From: a virus
Length of the DNA stretch: 27,908 nucleotides
Strand: one strand, 5' to 3'
IMG/VR virus record: IMGVR_UViG_3300006875_000114
Location: 1-27,908 of that record
In this document: positions 27,086 to 27,908 of the stretch, piece after piece
Layout of the letters: each line of letters begins with the position of its first letter
How positions within the stretch are numbered: the first letter of the stretch is position 1
Translations under genes and position numbers: made by a program
Notes under the pieces: model-generated
Told to the model about the DNA's origin: nothing
Seen by the model: only the letters and a program-made list of their open reading frames with translations
The model's database searches: none

Positions 27086-27478
27086 ATGGCTAAGTGGTTC
27101 AAAAGATCAAAAAGATCAGGAATCACTTACACTTCATATTTAGACGGCAAACCTACTACATGGTCACAGTCTTATAAAGATGGATCTACACGTACCACTT
27201 ATACACATCGAAATGGTCGTATTACTGTTACTAAAACGACTAAACAGGGTGGTTACAGTAAGATAGAAAAACATGTTCAAAATAAAAAACAAAAACCTAA
27301 GAAACATAAGGCTTGGAAAACAAGTTATCGTGCTAAATGGAATACGCCGATTAGATTGCATAAGACAAAAGCAATAAGATATAAGAGCGAAAATCTATCA
27401 TTTAAGACAATCATATTATTCATTCTATTTGGTTTTTCTCCACTTATTGTCGATATAATCAAAACATTGTTCAATTAA
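27086..27478 (+). CDS. basic protein with C-terminal membrane segment
   Basis: A 130-residue protein that starts directly after the GIY-YIG gene's stop. The N-terminal 60 residues are beta-hairpin-like repeats (SGITYTSYLDGKPTTWSQSYKDGSTRTTYTHRNGRITVTKTT). A strongly basic middle (KNKKQKPKKHKAWKTSYRAKW) and one C-terminal hydrophobic segment (TIILFILFGFSPLIVDIIKTLF) follow. The combination suggests a membrane-tethered nucleic-acid- or envelope-binding protein. No family recognised. Confidence 0.6.
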   Translation: MAKWFKRSKRSGITYTSYLDGKPTTWSQSYKDGSTRTTYTHRNGRITVTKTTKQGGYSKIEKHVQNKKQKPKKHKAWKTSYRAKWNTPIRLHKTKAIRYKSENLSFKTIILFILFGFSPLIVDIIKTLFN

Positions 27479-27481
27479 TGG

Positions 27482-27510
27482 TGTACATATTTTTTTATTA
27501 TGGATAGTAT
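27482..27510 (+). promoter_or_regulatory. early-type promoter of the tRNA cluster (TGTACA-N17-TAGTAT)
   Basis: TGTACA at 27482-27487, a 17-base spacer and TAGTAT at 27505-27510 repeat the early promoter layout just 11 bases before the first tRNA. The -10 overlaps an inverted repeat TATGGATA/TATCCATA (27500-27519), which may be an added control element. Confidence 0.6.
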
Positions 27511-27521
27511 ATATCCATAAT

Positions 27522-27598
27522 CTGCCCATAGCTCAGCTGGATAGAGCAACAGCCTTCTAAGCTGTTGGTCGGGGGTTCGAGTCCCTCTGGGCAGGCCA
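27522..27598 (+). tRNA. tRNA-Arg (anticodon TCT)
   Basis: A complete cloverleaf of 77 nt. Acceptor CTGCCCA/TGGGCAG, D-stem GCTC/GAGC, anticodon arm ACAGC-CTTCTAA-GCTGT with TCT, T-arm GGGGG-TTCGAGT-CCCTC, discriminator G and encoded CCA. It reads AGA and AGG, codons common in the AT-rich genes of this phage. Confidence 0.95.
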
Positions 27599-27604
27599 AA
27601 CAAT

Positions 27605-27689
27605 GCCTCGGTGGTGGAATAGGTAGACACAAGGGACTTAAAATCCCTCGCTTAATTGCGTGCCGGTTCGAGTCCGGCTCGAGGTACCA
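27605..27689 (+). tRNA. tRNA-Leu (anticodon TAA)
   Basis: 85 nt, with the long variable arm expected for leucine. Acceptor GCCTCGG/TCGAGGT with two G-U pairs, anticodon arm AGGGA-CTTAAAA-TCCCT, T-arm GCCGG-TTCGAGT-CCGGC, encoded CCA. It reads TTA and TTG. Confidence 0.95.
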
Positions 27690-27704
27690 AATTTGATGAA
27701 TAAC

Positions 27705-27780
27705 GCTCCAGTAGCTCAGGGGTGAGAGCAGACGGCTTATATCCGTCCGGTCGGTGGTTCAATTCCATCCTGGAGCACCA
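27705..27780 (+). tRNA. tRNA-Ile (anticodon TAT)
   Basis: 76 nt. Acceptor GCTCCAG/CTGGAGC, D-stem GCTC/GAGC, anticodon arm GACGG-CTTATAT-CCGTC with TAT at the anticodon, T-arm GGTGG-TTCAATT-CCATC, encoded CCA. It reads ATA. Bacterial TAT-isoleucine tRNAs are uncommon; most bacteria use a lysidine-modified CAT tRNA instead. Confidence 0.9.
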
Positions 27781-27789
27781 AATGTAATA

Positions 27790-27866
27790 GGGCCTTTAGC
27801 TCAATTGGTCAGAGCAGGTGACTCATAATCACTTGGTTGGGGGTTCAAGTCCCTCAGGGCCCACCA
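27790..27866 (+). tRNA. tRNA with CAT anticodon, probably tRNA-Ile2 (lysidine type)
   Basis: 77 nt. Acceptor GGGCCTT/AGGGCCC with a normal first pair (so not an initiator), anticodon arm GGTGA-CTCATAA-TCACT, T-arm GGGGG-TTCAAGT-CCCTC, encoded CCA. The overall wording (CCTTTAGCTCA, GGTGACTCATAATCACTTGG) is closer to tRNA-Ile2, whose C34 is changed to lysidine by host TilS to read ATA, than to elongator Met. Confidence 0.85.
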
Positions 27867-27870
27867 ATTT

Positions 27871-27908
27871 AGGGATATGGTGTAATGGCAGCACAGCAGA
27901 CTTTGACT
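27871..27908 (+). tRNA. tRNA-Gln (anticodon TTG), truncated by window end
   Basis: The 5' part of a tRNA: acceptor strand AGGGATA, D-arm and GCAGA-CTTTGAC with anticodon TTG. The window stops inside the anticodon arm, so the 3' half is outside. It reads CAA and CAG. Confidence 0.75.

Overview
The window looks like part of a lytic, tailed, T4-superfamily myovirus. Nearly all genes run on the + strand and are tightly packed. Exact T4-type late promoter words (TATAAATA) occur upstream of late genes. A T4-type primase (gp61-like), ThyX, class Ia ribonucleotide reductase (NrdA/NrdB), several virion-type proteins typical of cyanophage/pelagiphage-like myoviruses, spanins and a tRNA cluster are present. 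The host is probably a proteobacterium. The phage tmRNA is circularly permuted (two-piece), with an alphaproteobacterial-looking tag (ANDDIYEQEYALAA), and there is a PqqA-like peptide, so a PQQ-using alphaproteobacterium is my best guess. This is inference.

Layout. (1) 1-3740: thirteen tiny, mostly unrecognised genes of visibly higher GC, served by nine near-identical promoter/leader modules (TGTACT, 16-17 nt, TATAAT/TACAAT) inserted between genes. One gene is a left-handed beta-helix protein made of 22 perfect hexapeptides. (2) 3740-4301: a gene-poor stretch with an 18-bp direct repeat and the only reverse-strand gene, a small secreted protein. (3) 4364-6695: unknown genes, then S-adenosylmethionine decarboxylase (speD), the PqqA-like peptide, a secreted protein and small proteins, with a late promoter between speD and pqqA; a tRNA-like RNA or terminator follows. 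(4) 6791-10022: a very AT-rich sugar cassette with GDP-mannose 4,6-dehydratase, a ColD-type GDP-4-keto-6-deoxymannose 3-dehydratase and a possible glycosyltransferase. (5) 10028-10370: the permuted tmRNA with its own early-type promoter. (6) 10388-20666: a deaminase, then late virion and virion-associated genes, including a ligase-like nucleotidyltransferase, an NMNAT-like nucleotidyltransferase, a Dps-like ferritin and structural proteins. Several have N-termini like T4 capsid-targeting sequences. (7) 20641-21759: i-spanin, embedded o-spanin and a membrane-anchored coiled-coil protein. (8) 21811-26657: primase, thyX, nrdA, a small gene and nrdB, supplying DNA precursors and replication. (9) 26690-27478: a GIY-YIG endonuclease behind a ribosome-site hairpin, and a basic membrane protein. 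(10) 27482-end: an early-type promoter and tRNAs Arg(TCT), Leu(TAA), Ile(TAT), Ile2(CAT) and a truncated Gln(TTG).

How it fits together. The same promoter class drives the small early genes, the tmRNA and the tRNA cluster, so translation support appears to be deployed early. The tRNAs read A-ending (AT-rich) codons, matching the AT-rich later genes rather than the GC-richer early block. SpeD and PqqA point to host metabolic reprogramming, and Gmd/ColD point to a dideoxysugar modification of virion or cell surface. All names come from reading motifs by eye; no database search was run.
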